64,000 nt of DNA from Dysgonomonas mossii DSM 22836 (GTDB lineage Bacteria > Bacteroidota > Bacteroidia > Bacteroidales > Dysgonomonadaceae). Below, one piece after another: positions 8,477 through 17,463 of this stretch. Each line of letters opens with the position of its first letter. The stretch's first letter is position 1. A program made the position numbers and the translations under genes. Under the pieces are notes generated by a model. That model did not search any database. It was not told the DNA's origin and saw only the letters and a list, made by a program, of their open reading frames with translations. The stretch covers positions 1 to 64,000 of the forward strand of contig NZ_GL892010.1 in assembly GCF_000213575.1 (NCBI RefSeq), in the 5' to 3' direction.

Positions 8477-9484
8477 TCATTTAAAAGGAATTTTTTCCCC
8501 TGTTATACATTCAGCGATGGAGAATGATATTTGCTTATTAATCTCTTGATCTATCTTAAATGCTTCTGTAAAGTCATTTAAGTCTGCAAATAAGATATTG
8601 AAAACTTTTTCTAACTCTTTCGATTCATACTCAAGGTAAAATCTCCTATTTTCCGGCTGACTATTTGATTTGACTATTGTAATCATCGAAAATACAAATA
8701 ATTTTAGAAATTGGGCGTTCGAATCATTGACTAAGAAGTAAGATAAACCGGGAACATTTTTAAATATATTTATTGCCCATTTTTTTACTTCATCTATCTT
8801 ATATAACTCTCTTTCATCGTAATCATAGCCATGTATTCCTATTTCAAGATTCATTTTATAACGAGAAAGATGAAGTTTGTTCGCACAAACTCGTGTTATG
8901 AGATCAATTAGTGGTTGATAGTTCATTTGTTCAATATCCTCTTTCCCTGCAAAAATGCAAATCCGAGCATATTCTGATAATGATTTATTATCATTCCAAT
9001 ATTGCCCTAATTGAGATACATAGTCAACATTTTTAGATATATATTTTAGAAGCTCGGTCTTTTGATGAATATTTATTTGTTGATTCTTAGGTACTGGCAT
9101 TGACCAACTTGTTTCATTTAGACTTATATATTCAATTTTACAAACTTCCCAATATGCGATCTCTTTATCTAAATCTACTAACACGATTAATACAGGGATA
9201 TCATGATTTAGATAATAGTTTAAATGTTTCTTTTCTCCTATGAAATTCCAAAAATCATTATTTAGCTCCTTCAAATAACTTTCTCCCGATTTTATTTGGA
9301 TAGCAATAGATTTACCAGTAACATATCCATCAATAGTAATATCAATATAAGCATCTATGCCATAATCATCTTCTTGATGATTTGGGCGGACAATCCAATC
9401 AAACTCTTTTTCTACGATTTTTGTAACAATGTTTAATCCATCCCTACCTTTTTTCTTGGATTGAGTGTACCTGGGGAGATTCAT
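8477..9484 (-). CDS. DUF4365 protein, PD-(D/E)XK nuclease-like
   Basis: A 335-residue protein whose first 100 residues are the DUF4365 domain. EKEFDWIVRPNHQEDDYGID supplies an E and the D of a nuclease core, and SIAIQIKSG gives the Q-x-K signature. The order E...D-YGIDA...QxK is that of PD-(D/E)XK-type nucleases, so DNA cleavage is a reasonable inference. The C-terminal two thirds is unrecognised. It lies 48 bp after the larger nuclease-like gene on the same strand and is probably cotranscribed with it. Confidence 0.75.
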   Translation of the reverse strand: MNLPRYTQSKKKGRDGLNIVTKIVEKEFDWIVRPNHQEDDYGIDAYIDITIDGYVTGKSIAIQIKSGESYLKELNNDFWNFIGEKKHLNYYLNHDIPVLIVLVDLDKEIAYWEVCKIEYISLNETSWSMPVPKNQQINIHQKTELLKYISKNVDYVSQLGQYWNDNKSLSEYARICIFAGKEDIEQMNYQPLIDLITRVCANKLHLSRYKMNLEIGIHGYDYDERELYKIDEVKKWAINIFKNVPGLSYFLVNDSNAQFLKLFVFSMITIVKSNSQPENRRFYLEYESKELEKVFNILFADLNDFTEAFKIDQEINKQISFSIAECITGEKIPFK

Positions 9485-9532
9485 ATTTTATAATTTTATT
9501 TGATTTATATAATAAAAATGTCAAATAGTCTA

Positions 9533-11242
9533 TTATAGAAACAATGTTTTGCCTTCTTTCTTCTCATTCCAATGTTTTTCGTTTTTAAATCCAAGTCCTT
9601 TTTTGTATTGTTCATCAAAAATGTTAGCTAAATCAGGCATTGTTACTATTTTGTCATTTTTCTCGACAACCTTATCATTGATTTTGCCTGAAATAAACCC
9701 ACCACAAATCTCTAATTCATCGGAGCAAATCAATTTGCCATGAATTTCTTCTCTCATTATGAGATAATTAATAAAAGACATTGGATCTTTTTTCTTTGCA
9801 ATTAGCATTAAAAGAAATGTTTCAAGGTCATCTAATTTTACAGCCCATGGATAAGCACTACATTCCTTGTCAACCGGTAATAGAGTGGATAAATCATTTT
9901 GAATCTGACCGAATGATTTAAGATTTACAATAATTGAAAAATCGTTATTTTCATATTTTTGAGTATCAATTTCCTTTATTAAATTACCGTCTTTATCACA
10001 TATTTTTAAGGGTTCTTGATTTACAAATTTTTCTTCAACTCTTTTTGTTTGTGTATAGGCATATTCGATACAACCCTTAAAATCATCTTTGATTCTAACA
10101 AAGGCTTTGTCAGGATCACGAAGTGGCTCTCTCAATTTGTATCCTTTTGCTTCAATTATAAATGCATATTCTTTCCATAGAATAAGAATATCTTGTTCAC
10201 ATCCATCTACATAATAACCCGTATAAACTTCACAATCTTTAAAGAAAAGTTTAAATAAATCAACAATTTTCGTTTCCAACAGTTTCCCTTTTCTCTCAAT
10301 ATATGCTGTTTTAGACTTTTCTTCTTTACTACATATTGATTCTAATAAGTATTCAATAGAATGTATTACTTGTTTTATTTCAAAGACTTGAAACATATTC
10401 TCATCTAAAGAAATAATAGGTCTTTCGTACAAAGGATTTCCTGGCTTAGTGGAAGTATAATATAAATAATCCGTTTCGTCTCTTTTACATGACAACAAAG
10501 ACAATACTTTATTCACTTGGTCTATCGTTAAATTATCAGAAACCAGTTCCTCTGCATAAAATCTATTCATAATTCCATGATCCGCAACAGAGATATATAA
10601 AGCTTCTTTTTCTTTACCGATATTTCTGATTTCTTCGGGAACTTCTTCTGGAATAGCCATCTTCAATTTTGTATATTTATCCCAATCTTTTCTTAAAGGG
10701 GCAGAACCTAAAGAATGGCTTTCGAAATTTTTTTGAACTAATTTGTCTAAATTATCATAGAAAGTAAGGAAGTCATCTGTTGTTAAGCCAGTTTCTTTTT
10801 GTATTGTAGCATCTAAATGGGAAAATAAATCTTTTATCCAATTTATAGTTTGTTCTTCATAATTCAGAGGCCCCTGATTAAAATAAGAAAGGAAAGAAGG
10901 CATTGCAACACTTCTAACTTTCTTCCATTCCTCATCAATTACTTCGTCTGGCTCAGTAAAAAACAATTTACTATACTCATTTTCAATATCATTGAGCAGA
11001 TTGACAAACTTTTCCCATTCTTCTTCTGTATATTGAGTTTTAACTTCTTGCGGCGAAGACGTAATATGGAGTCCAGCCAAAAAATATAATTGCCGTAAGG
11101 GGGAAGATAAGTTTCCTAATTGATCTTGTGCCATACCATTTGCTATAAGATTCATTAATTGGCACAGATTTCCTAAGAACCAGTCTGTCGGATAGGCTGA
11201 CACAAGATTCTTTAATTCCTTTGATTTTTTTTCTAAACTCAT
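9533..11242 (-). CDS. Large protein with NERD-like nuclease core
   Basis: A 569-residue soluble protein. Around residues 315-375 it has GKLLETKIVDLF, YVDGCEQDILILW and AFIIEAKGYK. This is the E...D-hLI...E-h-K order of NERD and other PD-(D/E)XK nuclease domains. The N-terminal 300 residues are helical and unrecognised. With the DUF4365 gene downstream it makes a two-nuclease pair in accessory DNA, which suggests restriction or other defence. This is inference; no characterised system was recognised. Confidence 0.65.
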   Translation of the reverse strand: MSLEKKSKELKNLVSAYPTDWFLGNLCQLMNLIANGMAQDQLGNLSSPLRQLYFLAGLHITSSPQEVKTQYTEEEWEKFVNLLNDIENEYSKLFFTEPDEVIDEEWKKVRSVAMPSFLSYFNQGPLNYEEQTINWIKDLFSHLDATIQKETGLTTDDFLTFYDNLDKLVQKNFESHSLGSAPLRKDWDKYTKLKMAIPEEVPEEIRNIGKEKEALYISVADHGIMNRFYAEELVSDNLTIDQVNKVLSLLSCKRDETDYLYYTSTKPGNPLYERPIISLDENMFQVFEIKQVIHSIEYLLESICSKEEKSKTAYIERKGKLLETKIVDLFKLFFKDCEVYTGYYVDGCEQDILILWKEYAFIIEAKGYKLREPLRDPDKAFVRIKDDFKGCIEYAYTQTKRVEEKFVNQEPLKICDKDGNLIKEIDTQKYENNDFSIIVNLKSFGQIQNDLSTLLPVDKECSAYPWAVKLDDLETFLLMLIAKKKDPMSFINYLIMREEIHGKLICSDELEICGGFISGKINDKVVEKNDKIVTMPDLANIFDEQYKKGLGFKNEKHWNEKKEGKTLFL

Positions 11243-11327
11243 AATTATATTTTTTACAAAAACACCTATAAAAATACTATAGGAAATTGTTTATCGTATG
11301 TTTTTCGAAGAGTAACCCAAAGTCGGT

Positions 11328-11792
11328 TTATTCATTTGTGTAATACCTCATAGCAGAGTATTCGACCTCTTTAAAACCAAGTTTTTCATAAAGTCGTTTT
11401 CCAGCTTTAGTAGAATAAAGGTCAAGAACAGAAACAAAGATATTATCGGCATCGATAATCAGAGAGTTCATCAGAGAGGTTGCATAACCCTTTCCCCTAT
11501 GTTCGGGATAGGTAAAAACATTCATTATCGTTCCATATCTTCCATTCTGGTTATTAGGCCCCGGAGGTCTTTCATTGATGATTAAGAAAGCAGCAGAAAC
11601 AATCTCTCCATCAATCTCCATGACATAAGCCGTGAAATTCTCTTGTGTTACATATTCTTTGAAATATTCTCGTAGCTTAGGTATCAATTTAGATTTGTCT
11701 TCGGTGCTCAATTCTCTCTCCGTTGAAATATAATCGAATCGGAGCTTTACGAGTGTATCAATATCGACGATGATTTTTACCCTATCATCCAT
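11328..11792 (-). CDS. GNAT acetyltransferase
   Basis: A 154-residue cytosolic GNAT protein. The acetyl-CoA binding loop is VFTYPEHRGKGYATSLMNSL (R-G-x-G-x-A). The C-terminal DLYSTKAGKRLYEKLGFKEV is the usual final strand and helix. The substrate is unknown. It starts 3 bases after the PH-domain gene's stop, so the two are likely one operon. Confidence 0.85.
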   Translation of the reverse strand: MDDRVKIIVDIDTLVKLRFDYISTERELSTEDKSKLIPKLREYFKEYVTQENFTAYVMEIDGEIVSAAFLIINERPPGPNNQNGRYGTIMNVFTYPEHRGKGYATSLMNSLIIDADNIFVSVLDLYSTKAGKRLYEKLGFKEVEYSAMRYYTNE

Positions 11793-11795
11793 TTG

Positions 11796-12248
11796 TTATC
11801 CTATCTGCGTATTTATCTCTTTCCTAAAAACCAACGGATCGGCGATATACGGATAGGAACTTGAAACACCTCCTGTAGTAACAGTAATTGTTCCGAAATT
11901 AAATATCCGACCTAAGATACTTTGTTTTATATGAAGACCTTCACATTTCGCCAATACCAAATCTACTGCTTTGCGACTGATAACACCTGTTTTCAGTATC
12001 ACCCGTTTGTTAGTTACGGCATAAGACGAACCTACTTTTATTAGTATTCTTGACAGCAGTGATACAATCCCGAAGAACAAAATTAATAAGCCCGCATAGT
12101 GAGTCATGGCTGATATTTCTTTAGGACTTGATGCTAAAAAAGCACCGATAAGCAGTAATATAATCGGTTGAACGAAAAGGAAAAAATGTAGTCTTGTAAC
12201 ATATTTTATTTCTTCCCCGGATAGTAGATTTTTCTGTATGTAATTCAT
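11796..12248 (-). CDS. Bacterial PH-domain membrane protein
   Basis: A 150-residue protein with two hydrophobic helices at about residues 25-42 (FVQPIILLLIGAFLA) and 52-70 (AGLLILFFGIVSLLS). They are followed by SYAVTNKRVILKTG and GRIFNFGTITVTTGG, which are the hallmarks of the bacterial PH (DUF304-like) domain. The family is membrane-anchored and of uncertain role. It lies upstream of a GNAT gene in the same short operon. Confidence 0.85.
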   Translation of the reverse strand: MNYIQKNLLSGEEIKYVTRLHFFLFVQPIILLLIGAFLASSPKEISAMTHYAGLLILFFGIVSLLSRILIKVGSSYAVTNKRVILKTGVISRKAVDLVLAKCEGLHIKQSILGRIFNFGTITVTTGGVSSSYPYIADPLVFRKEINTQIG

Positions 12249-12334
12249 AGACTAATGATTTATTTCAAAGTTAGTTGTTTTTGTTAATTTTTGATATTCG
12301 GCAAGTAATATTTCATCTGTAATTTTAGTTTTTT

Positions 12335-12940
12335 CTATAAGAAATCATCATTGAAGTATTTAAACAGCAGGTAACACCAACCTATCGGGTTTAAATAACG
12401 TCTTCCTTTCCTTATTTCATAATGCAAGTGACTCCCTGTTGTGACTCCCGTACTACCCACACAAGCGATTTGTTGAGTAATACTTACCCTTTCCCCCACA
12501 TTTACCAATATCCAGCTTAAATGTGCATAGAATGAGCGGAAACCACCAGTGTGTTGAATTTCCACATAATTTCCATACCCCGAATCGTAACCTATGGCTG
12601 TCACTGTTCCATTACCTGCCGCATACACTGGAGTGCCTTTCGCTTGTGAAATATCAATTCCCGTATGAAATTTTTGTCTTTTGTAACATGGGTGCTTTCG
12701 CATCCCGAAACCTGATGAGATACGTTGTGGATTCTTTATCGGAAATATTACAGGATAGTCCGATAATTCATCAATAGTCATTTGTAAAGAATCAGCTAGC
12801 AGATGAAACTCTAGGATTGTATAAATTGGCTTCGTATATTTTTCAATTTGTAATTTCCTATTCAAAGAATTGCTCTGCTGTCCCGACACTGGTAAATGAA
12901 GTAAACCTATCAATAGGATTGTTATATATTTCATAGTCAA
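12335..12940 (-). CDS. M23 peptidase of the transfer operon
   Basis: A 201-residue protein with an N-terminal signal (MTMKYITILLIGLLHLPVSG; either of two close ATGs could be used). The M23 zinc core is complete: GMRKHPCYKRQKFHTGIDIS gives the first ligands and HxGxD motif, and GSHLHYEIRKG gives the HxH ligand. Such endopeptidases cut peptidoglycan cross-links. In Bacteroidales ICEs a cell-wall hydrolase commonly follows traQ, where it would open the wall for the type IV secretion apparatus. It is the last recognisable gene of the transfer operon. Confidence 0.88.
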   Translation of the reverse strand: MTMKYITILLIGLLHLPVSGQQSNSLNRKLQIEKYTKPIYTILEFHLLADSLQMTIDELSDYPVIFPIKNPQRISSGFGMRKHPCYKRQKFHTGIDISQAKGTPVYAAGNGTVTAIGYDSGYGNYVEIQHTGGFRSFYAHLSWILVNVGERVSITQQIACVGSTGVTTGSHLHYEIRKGRRYLNPIGWCYLLFKYFNDDFL

Positions 12941-12951
12941 GTCTTATATAG

Positions 12952-12984
12952 GACAAACGCTCAAAGAATCTTCGAGCGTTTGTC
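12952..12984 (-). other. Strong hairpin between traQ region and M23 gene
   Basis: GACAAACGCTC at 12952-12962 and its exact complement GAGCGTTTGTC at 12974-12984 form an 11-bp stem with an inner AAG/CTT extension. No T-run follows on the minus strand. It could be a processing or stability element that sets the M23 peptidase level apart from the tra genes, rather than a terminator. Confidence 0.6.
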
Positions 12985-12994
12985 TGATTGTTCA

Positions 12995-13102
12995 CTATTC
13001 AATTTCTTCACCCCATAGCTCAATGTCTGTTGGAGCAGTTACATAAGCATAGATCATATTTACCCAAGTAACTATGTATGAGATTACCATCATCGTCATC
13101 AT
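12995..13102 (-). CDS. 35-residue membrane peptide after traQ
   Basis: Two bases after the traQ stop an ATGATG opens a 35-codon frame ending TAG at 12995-12997. The product begins MMTMMVISYIVTWVNMIYAY, one hydrophobic helix, and ends in an acidic tail (DIELWGEEIE). Its tight placement in the tra operon and the helix-plus-acidic-tail form suggest a real micro-protein of the transfer apparatus. It is too short for homology judgement. Confidence 0.5.
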   Translation of the reverse strand: MMTMMVISYIVTWVNMIYAYVTAPTDIELWGEEIE

Positions 13103-13104
13103 GG

Positions 13105-13560
13105 CTATTCCGCTTCTATTGGTAAATCTTCCTCCCCTCGGTCATTTTGGAAAGAAAATGTCTTTTGCACTACCTGTCCGTGACTATCTTCGATATACAC
13201 GTCTACCACTTGTTGGTCTGTGCTATGAGATGTGTAATACATCCGAAACGTTTCCTTTTCCAAAAGATATAAATCGTTTGGTAGAAGTATAGTTCCGTTA
13301 TCGAGTTTTAATTGCCCTTTACCATCTACTTGAAAATACCGAATGTAGAACTTGGTATCTTCATAGCTTCCTTCCTTTACAATCTGTGCACGGATTTCCG
13401 CCACCTCTCCCTGAACGATTTTTTTCTGAACTGGCATACAAACCAGATCAAATGCGTAAACCTTATTAATATCCATATCGTTACTACAGGCTAAGGCCAG
13501 CAGCATTATCGCTGCCAGCCATGCTGTTATCCCGAAAAAAGTCTTTATTCTTTTCATCAT
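13105..13560 (-). CDS. traQ: Conjugative transfer protein TraQ (DUF3872)
   Basis: A 151-residue lipoprotein. The signal ends in a lipobox (MLLALACSN, Cys about residue 26). The mature part is beta-rich (VYAFDLVCMPVQKKIVQGEV, FYIRYFQVDGKGQLKL) and matches the DUF3872/TraQ family of Bacteroides transposons in length and position. It should act at the periplasmic or outer-membrane side of the mating machine. It follows traO by 13 bp and is the last standard tra gene before the M23 peptidase. Confidence 0.85.
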   Translation of the reverse strand: MMKRIKTFFGITAWLAAIMLLALACSNDMDINKVYAFDLVCMPVQKKIVQGEVAEIRAQIVKEGSYEDTKFYIRYFQVDGKGQLKLDNGTILLPNDLYLLEKETFRMYYTSHSTDQQVVDVYIEDSHGQVVQKTFSFQNDRGEEDLPIEAE

Positions 13561-13573
13561 TGTATTTTGTTTC

Positions 13574-14158
13574 CTAATTGATTATAAATTTGAGTCCTAC
13601 ACCGAACTGCCCGTGAAAATGCCCCGTAGAGTTGCCCCAGAGGATGCGTTCTCTCCCTGTAACAAGTAATACAACACGATCTGTCAGGTACGTTTCAATC
13701 TCCAGTGTGATAGCCCCGCCATAGATAAAAGCATCTTTATGTTGAAGTGTAGAGCCATCGTATAAAGTCTTTTCGCCCCAATTCGATGTTTCATAGCCTG
13801 CAAGGGCAGAACCACCCAACGAGAGGAAAACTGTTTTAGACGGATCAGTCAGAAAATTGTAGTAATAACCTCCCTCAGCCGTGAATTGAGCTATCGGTAA
13901 TCGTTTTTCCCGATACGGGTAATAGCGTTCCAAATATTCTGCACCAAATACCCATTTATTTCCGTTCTTGGCATAGGTCGCCATTGCCACACCAAAATAA
14001 CATCCAGCTTCATTATCGCTCTTAGACGAATAAATTCCATCCACCATCCCACCCGTGAATTGTATGCCTCGCATACCCGGCAGTGAACGTTGTGCATGTG
14101 CTTGGTCTGTAAAGACCAGGCACAGCACAATCGTTAATATAAGATATAACTGTTTCAT
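13574..14158 (-). CDS. traO: Conjugative transfer protein TraO
   Basis: A 194-residue protein with a signal peptide (LTIVLCLVFTDQAHAQ) and alternating beta strands ending in a barrel-like GQFGVGLKFIIN. GMRGIQFTGGMVDG and GGYYYNFLTDPSKTVFLSLG are typical of Bacteroides TraO. It is probably an outer-membrane component of the type IV secretion system. It starts 1 base after the traN stop. Confidence 0.88.
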   Translation of the reverse strand: MKQLYLILTIVLCLVFTDQAHAQRSLPGMRGIQFTGGMVDGIYSSKSDNEAGCYFGVAMATYAKNGNKWVFGAEYLERYYPYREKRLPIAQFTAEGGYYYNFLTDPSKTVFLSLGGSALAGYETSNWGEKTLYDGSTLQHKDAFIYGGAITLEIETYLTDRVVLLVTGRERILWGNSTGHFHGQFGVGLKFIIN

Positions 14159-14159
14159 A

Positions 14160-15110
14160 TTATTTCACTTTTAGTTCGTTGATAACCTTTGCCCGAACCA
14201 AATCCGCATTATCTAGTGTAAACCGCTGATGGCGTCCACCTTCCTGTTCATTGAGCTCTACCACCAACATTTTGTCATCGGGAATCGTAAATTTGGCCAA
14301 AGTGAAAATCATACGTTCTGTCTGCTGTCCGCCTATCAGCATCAAATTATTGTAGGCACGAAGCGGCCAAATCACTTGCTCTTGAATAGCGGTACGTTTG
14401 GCTACTTTTTTATCTACAATCTTAAAGGTGATAAAATCTACATTGAACGGCACGTTGGATGAGTTCTTTAGTTGGAGATGAAAATACAGTAGTCCGTTAT
14501 GAGTATAAATACCTTTCAGCGTGTGTTGTATTCCAAAGCGTTTTGAGCCGATGTGCTTTATCTCCCGGTCATTGTTTTTGTGTATAGACTGCATAATCAG
14601 CTTGACAAGTAAGGGAGACTCCTGCCCCAACTCCTGCATATAGACTGCCAAAGCATTATTCGGACGGTTCACCGCTTCTCCATCGTGCAGGAAATCGGTC
14701 ATTTCAACAGACAGTTTTATCGGTTCATCTGCATATTTTACGTTGAAACTATAATATGCTCCATCTTCAGTAATGACAGATAAATTGCTCTCCCGACTGA
14801 AATCCCGCAAAGCTGCTTTCACTCTCAATACATTGTCCGTGCCATCCGCTTTTGCAGCGAGAAGATCTGTCGAACCTAAATCGACATAACGTATAGGAGC
14901 AGGGAAAATAACATGTACAGTTTTGGAAAATGTAACCTCCAGCGCATAGGGTGGTATCATTCTATCGAAGGTCAGCGGACGGGTAAAACTCTCGTAGTAG
15001 TCTCCCGTGGTTGGTTTAGTCTGTACTACAATAGTATCTTGGGATACTTCTTGTGCATGGGCTGTAAATACACTTACAGCAAGTGTTAATATAAAAAAGA
15101 ATCGTTTCAT
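14160..15110 (-). CDS. traN: Conjugative transfer protein TraN (DUF4138)
   Basis: A 316-residue protein with a signal peptide (FFILTLAVSVFTAHAQ). The segments LEVTFSKTVHVIFPAPIRYV and LLYFHLQLKNSSNVPFNVDF are characteristic of the TraN/DUF4138 family, which is VirB9-like in role. It would sit in the periplasm as part of the outer core complex with TraM and TraO. The gene is separated from traM by 46 bp that carry a CACTAAAAAATC leader. Confidence 0.9.
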   Translation of the reverse strand: MKRFFFILTLAVSVFTAHAQEVSQDTIVVQTKPTTGDYYESFTRPLTFDRMIPPYALEVTFSKTVHVIFPAPIRYVDLGSTDLLAAKADGTDNVLRVKAALRDFSRESNLSVITEDGAYYSFNVKYADEPIKLSVEMTDFLHDGEAVNRPNNALAVYMQELGQESPLLVKLIMQSIHKNNDREIKHIGSKRFGIQHTLKGIYTHNGLLYFHLQLKNSSNVPFNVDFITFKIVDKKVAKRTAIQEQVIWPLRAYNNLMLIGGQQTERMIFTLAKFTIPDDKMLVVELNEQEGGRHQRFTLDNADLVRAKVINELKVK

Positions 15111-15130
15111 ACTTTTGATTTTTTAATCGT

Positions 15131-15150
15131 TTATACTTGATTTTTTAGTG
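15131..15150 (-). promoter_or_regulatory. CACTAAAAAATC leader of traN
   Basis: On the minus strand CACTAAAAAATCAAG lies between traM and traN. It is the same sequence found before mobA, topB, the DUF1896 gene and traE in this window, but here without an obvious hairpin. A second, shorter copy (TTAAAAAATCAA) follows before the ATG. Confidence 0.5.
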
Positions 15151-15156
15151 GTTCTA

Positions 15157-16515
15157 TTAATTTTCTTTGGGTAGCAATAAGAGTTTGTAATTTGCTTTGA
15201 TGATAACTTTCACCACACTCATCTTTTTGCTTATATATTGTGAAGCCCCTTGTATCAAACCCTTACCCATATCGGCTGCCAATTGTGAGCCTGCATTATC
15301 GGAAATCATAATGCCTGTTCCTGCTGATGATGCCAATGTAGAAGCTACTTCTTTGGCTGCTTTTACCTCGTCATTGTTGGGAACAGAAATCCCTGATTGA
15401 CCATCCATATCGTAGACTTGCAGTTCAACCGGAATAATGTTTCCTGCATACTGAATGGAATTGATCATTACCTCCAGACGTTCCCCACCGATACGGCAAG
15501 CTCCTGTTACTAATGTATTGGCAGGAATCAAGATATTGCCAGCTCTCATTGGTTCTAAAAGACGAAGTTGTACCTCTTTACCATTGGTCAGGGTTACAGT
15601 TTGGTTTACACAAGCACGGATACTGTTTTTATCCTTTATTTCTTCATTACCTGCGGCAGTTAAAAATCCCCTATTTCGTGGCTTACTGTACGAGGTGATA
15701 AATTTATCATTGGACATCGGAGCAGATAGTAGAGATACAACATTCTGATGTACTTGTTTAATGGGTTGTACTTTGATCTTATCTCCTGTAGGTGTCACAC
15801 TCGTTTCTACTGCAGGTTTTTCTCCCTGCTGAGCAGGCATATAGCGTGCTGCCATCTGGTAAGACTTTTCAAGCAAGGCTGTCTGTTCGTCCTCTTCAGC
15901 ACTTTTAGCTTGGGCTTCTTCCTGTTTTCGTTCCAATTCCAGTATCCGCTGTTCCATCTCAGACTGTGATTGTCTGTCCGTTTCAGCGGGCTTTTCGTAC
16001 CAGTCACCCAATTGTTTGTTGATGTCCTGATAGGCAGTTGCCGAGGATTGTACAGCATGGGGAGTAGAACTTCGGGGCTGTTCTGCTTGCAACGAAGTAT
16101 TGTAGGCATTGTCCTTTTGTTCATACTCGTTCTGCTCGGTATCGTTGAACATGGAGGAAAAATCCTGCAAAGATTTCATTTTCTCCTGCTCCTTTTGTCG
16201 CATGGCTTCCCGCTCATAGGCATCCCGTTTGTCTCCCACAATGCCCTCGTCTTTTGGCACGGGCAGTTCGGCATTGAAGCCTGTCAGTCCTACCGCCTGT
16301 TCTTTCCCATCATCCGACGGACCAAAGATCAGCCACATCGCACCACCGAAGAGTAAGAAGAATAGCGGCATAATCAACATTTTTTTTCGTTTTTGTCTCT
16401 CCGCCATTGAGAGTTCTTGCTTTGGTGGTTTCGGAGGTTCTTTTTTAACCTCATTCTTGATTTCGAGAACAGGTTCTTCCTCCTGATTCGCTTTGTTATT
16501 GATTTGTTCGTCCAT
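15157..16515 (-). CDS. traM: Conjugative transfer protein TraM
   Basis: A 452-residue protein with a short cytoplasmic N-terminus, one membrane helix at about residues 49-65 (MLIMPLFFLLFGGAMWLIFG), a long hydrophilic charged and Gln-rich linker, and a C-terminal domain of about 200 residues. That domain contains RACVNQTVTLTNGKEVQLRL and ILIPANTLVTGACRIGGERL, the core of Bacteroides TraM, which is VirB10-like. It would span the envelope and link the inner-membrane motor to the outer core. It overlaps traL by 20 bases. Confidence 0.92.
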   Translation of the reverse strand: MDEQINNKANQEEEPVLEIKNEVKKEPPKPPKQELSMAERQKRKKMLIMPLFFLLFGGAMWLIFGPSDDGKEQAVGLTGFNAELPVPKDEGIVGDKRDAYEREAMRQKEQEKMKSLQDFSSMFNDTEQNEYEQKDNAYNTSLQAEQPRSSTPHAVQSSATAYQDINKQLGDWYEKPAETDRQSQSEMEQRILELERKQEEAQAKSAEEDEQTALLEKSYQMAARYMPAQQGEKPAVETSVTPTGDKIKVQPIKQVHQNVVSLLSAPMSNDKFITSYSKPRNRGFLTAAGNEEIKDKNSIRACVNQTVTLTNGKEVQLRLLEPMRAGNILIPANTLVTGACRIGGERLEVMINSIQYAGNIIPVELQVYDMDGQSGISVPNNDEVKAAKEVASTLASSAGTGIMISDNAGSQLAADMGKGLIQGASQYISKKMSVVKVIIKANYKLLLLPKEN

Positions 16516-16786
16516 ATTCGTAATTATTGTTTAGATTGTTAATACTGTCTCGCTGTTGCTTCAGTTGTAGTTTCAGCGATTCGATCTGCTCTATCTGCAT
16601 CTTTTTCGCCTTGTCCTTACCGAAATTGTAAATAGAAGAAAAGGTCATGTAGATGGAAAGACCACCAAAAACGAAGAACATCGTTATCACAAGGATAATC
16701 CGTCTGTCGGGGGTAAGCCTGCCGAGTATTCCTCGCAGACCATCCTCCAACCATTCATTGATGCGATTCATTATTTTTTGTATCAT
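16496..16786 (-). CDS. traL: Conjugative transfer protein TraL (DUF3989)
   Basis: A 96-residue protein with one membrane helix (RIILVITMFFVFGGLSIYMT) preceded by RINEWLEDGLRGILGRLTPD and followed by a Gln-rich coiled tail. Position between traK and traM, length, and the DGLR-x-LTPDRR segment fit the DUF3989/TraL family. It is an inner-membrane component of the transfer machine. Its 3' end overlaps traM by 20 bases, suggesting coupled translation. Confidence 0.85.
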   Translation of the reverse strand: MIQKIMNRINEWLEDGLRGILGRLTPDRRIILVITMFFVFGGLSIYMTFSSIYNFGKDKAKKMQIEQIESLKLQLKQQRDSINNLNNNYEYGRTNQ

Positions 16787-16794
16787 AACTTTGC

Positions 16795-17418
16795 CTACCT
16801 TTCCGATATCCGAATATCCCGATTTTCCACAATCTCGAATTTCTCCATTGTGAAACCGTGAGGGTTATTGTCCGAGCGTACCGAGTTGATCAGATTGCAA
16901 CGGGTAACCAGACTACGTTCTGTGACATTACTCTCCCGGATAATCATCTGTTTGGCATAGGTTACTGCTTTGTAGGGGTAGCTATCGAAATCACAGGCAA
17001 TGCTATCGACCTGTACTATTTGATTGATATTCCCCGACACGATACGGTTGTAATACCCTTTTTCTGCCATATCCTGATAGTATTTGAAAGCCGATTTATC
17101 GACAAGGAACAATGCCCGGTTTACGTTGCTTTCGATGGCTTTTTTATCGGGTGAGAGAGTGAAAAACAGTTCGTGGAAACGCTTGACGTGTTCGCGTGCT
17201 TCCACTGGTCTGTTTTGTGTCATATCTTGGGACAAGGCAAGCATTAAGGACTTGCCACCGTCCAACACATAAATACGCTGGCGTTGTGCTTCGGCAAAGT
17301 TGTACGACGACCATACGGAGTAGCCCGTAATGGCGGCACACATACAGACAAAGACAATACCGAACAAGCGTATCTGTTTGAAGGATGTTTCTATATTTCT
17401 TAAACTTTTGAACTCCAT
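16795..17418 (-). CDS. traK: Conjugative transfer protein TraK
   Basis: A 207-residue protein that begins MEFKSLRNIETSFKQIRLFG. It has one membrane helix (IVFVCMCAAITGYSVW) and a periplasmic domain containing VYVLDGGKSLMLALSQD-like and EAREHVKRFHELFFTLSPD segments, the Bacteroides TraK pattern (VirB8-like). It would sit at the inner membrane as an assembly scaffold. It lies 45 bp after traJ and 8 bp before traL. Confidence 0.92.
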   Translation of the reverse strand: MEFKSLRNIETSFKQIRLFGIVFVCMCAAITGYSVWSSYNFAEAQRQRIYVLDGGKSLMLALSQDMTQNRPVEAREHVKRFHELFFTLSPDKKAIESNVNRALFLVDKSAFKYYQDMAEKGYYNRIVSGNINQIVQVDSIACDFDSYPYKAVTYAKQMIIRESNVTERSLVTRCNLINSVRSDNNPHGFTMEKFEIVENRDIRISER

Positions 17419-17463
17419 TTGTTCGTTTTATTTTGAATTAATAAATCAATACAGTATATCTGA

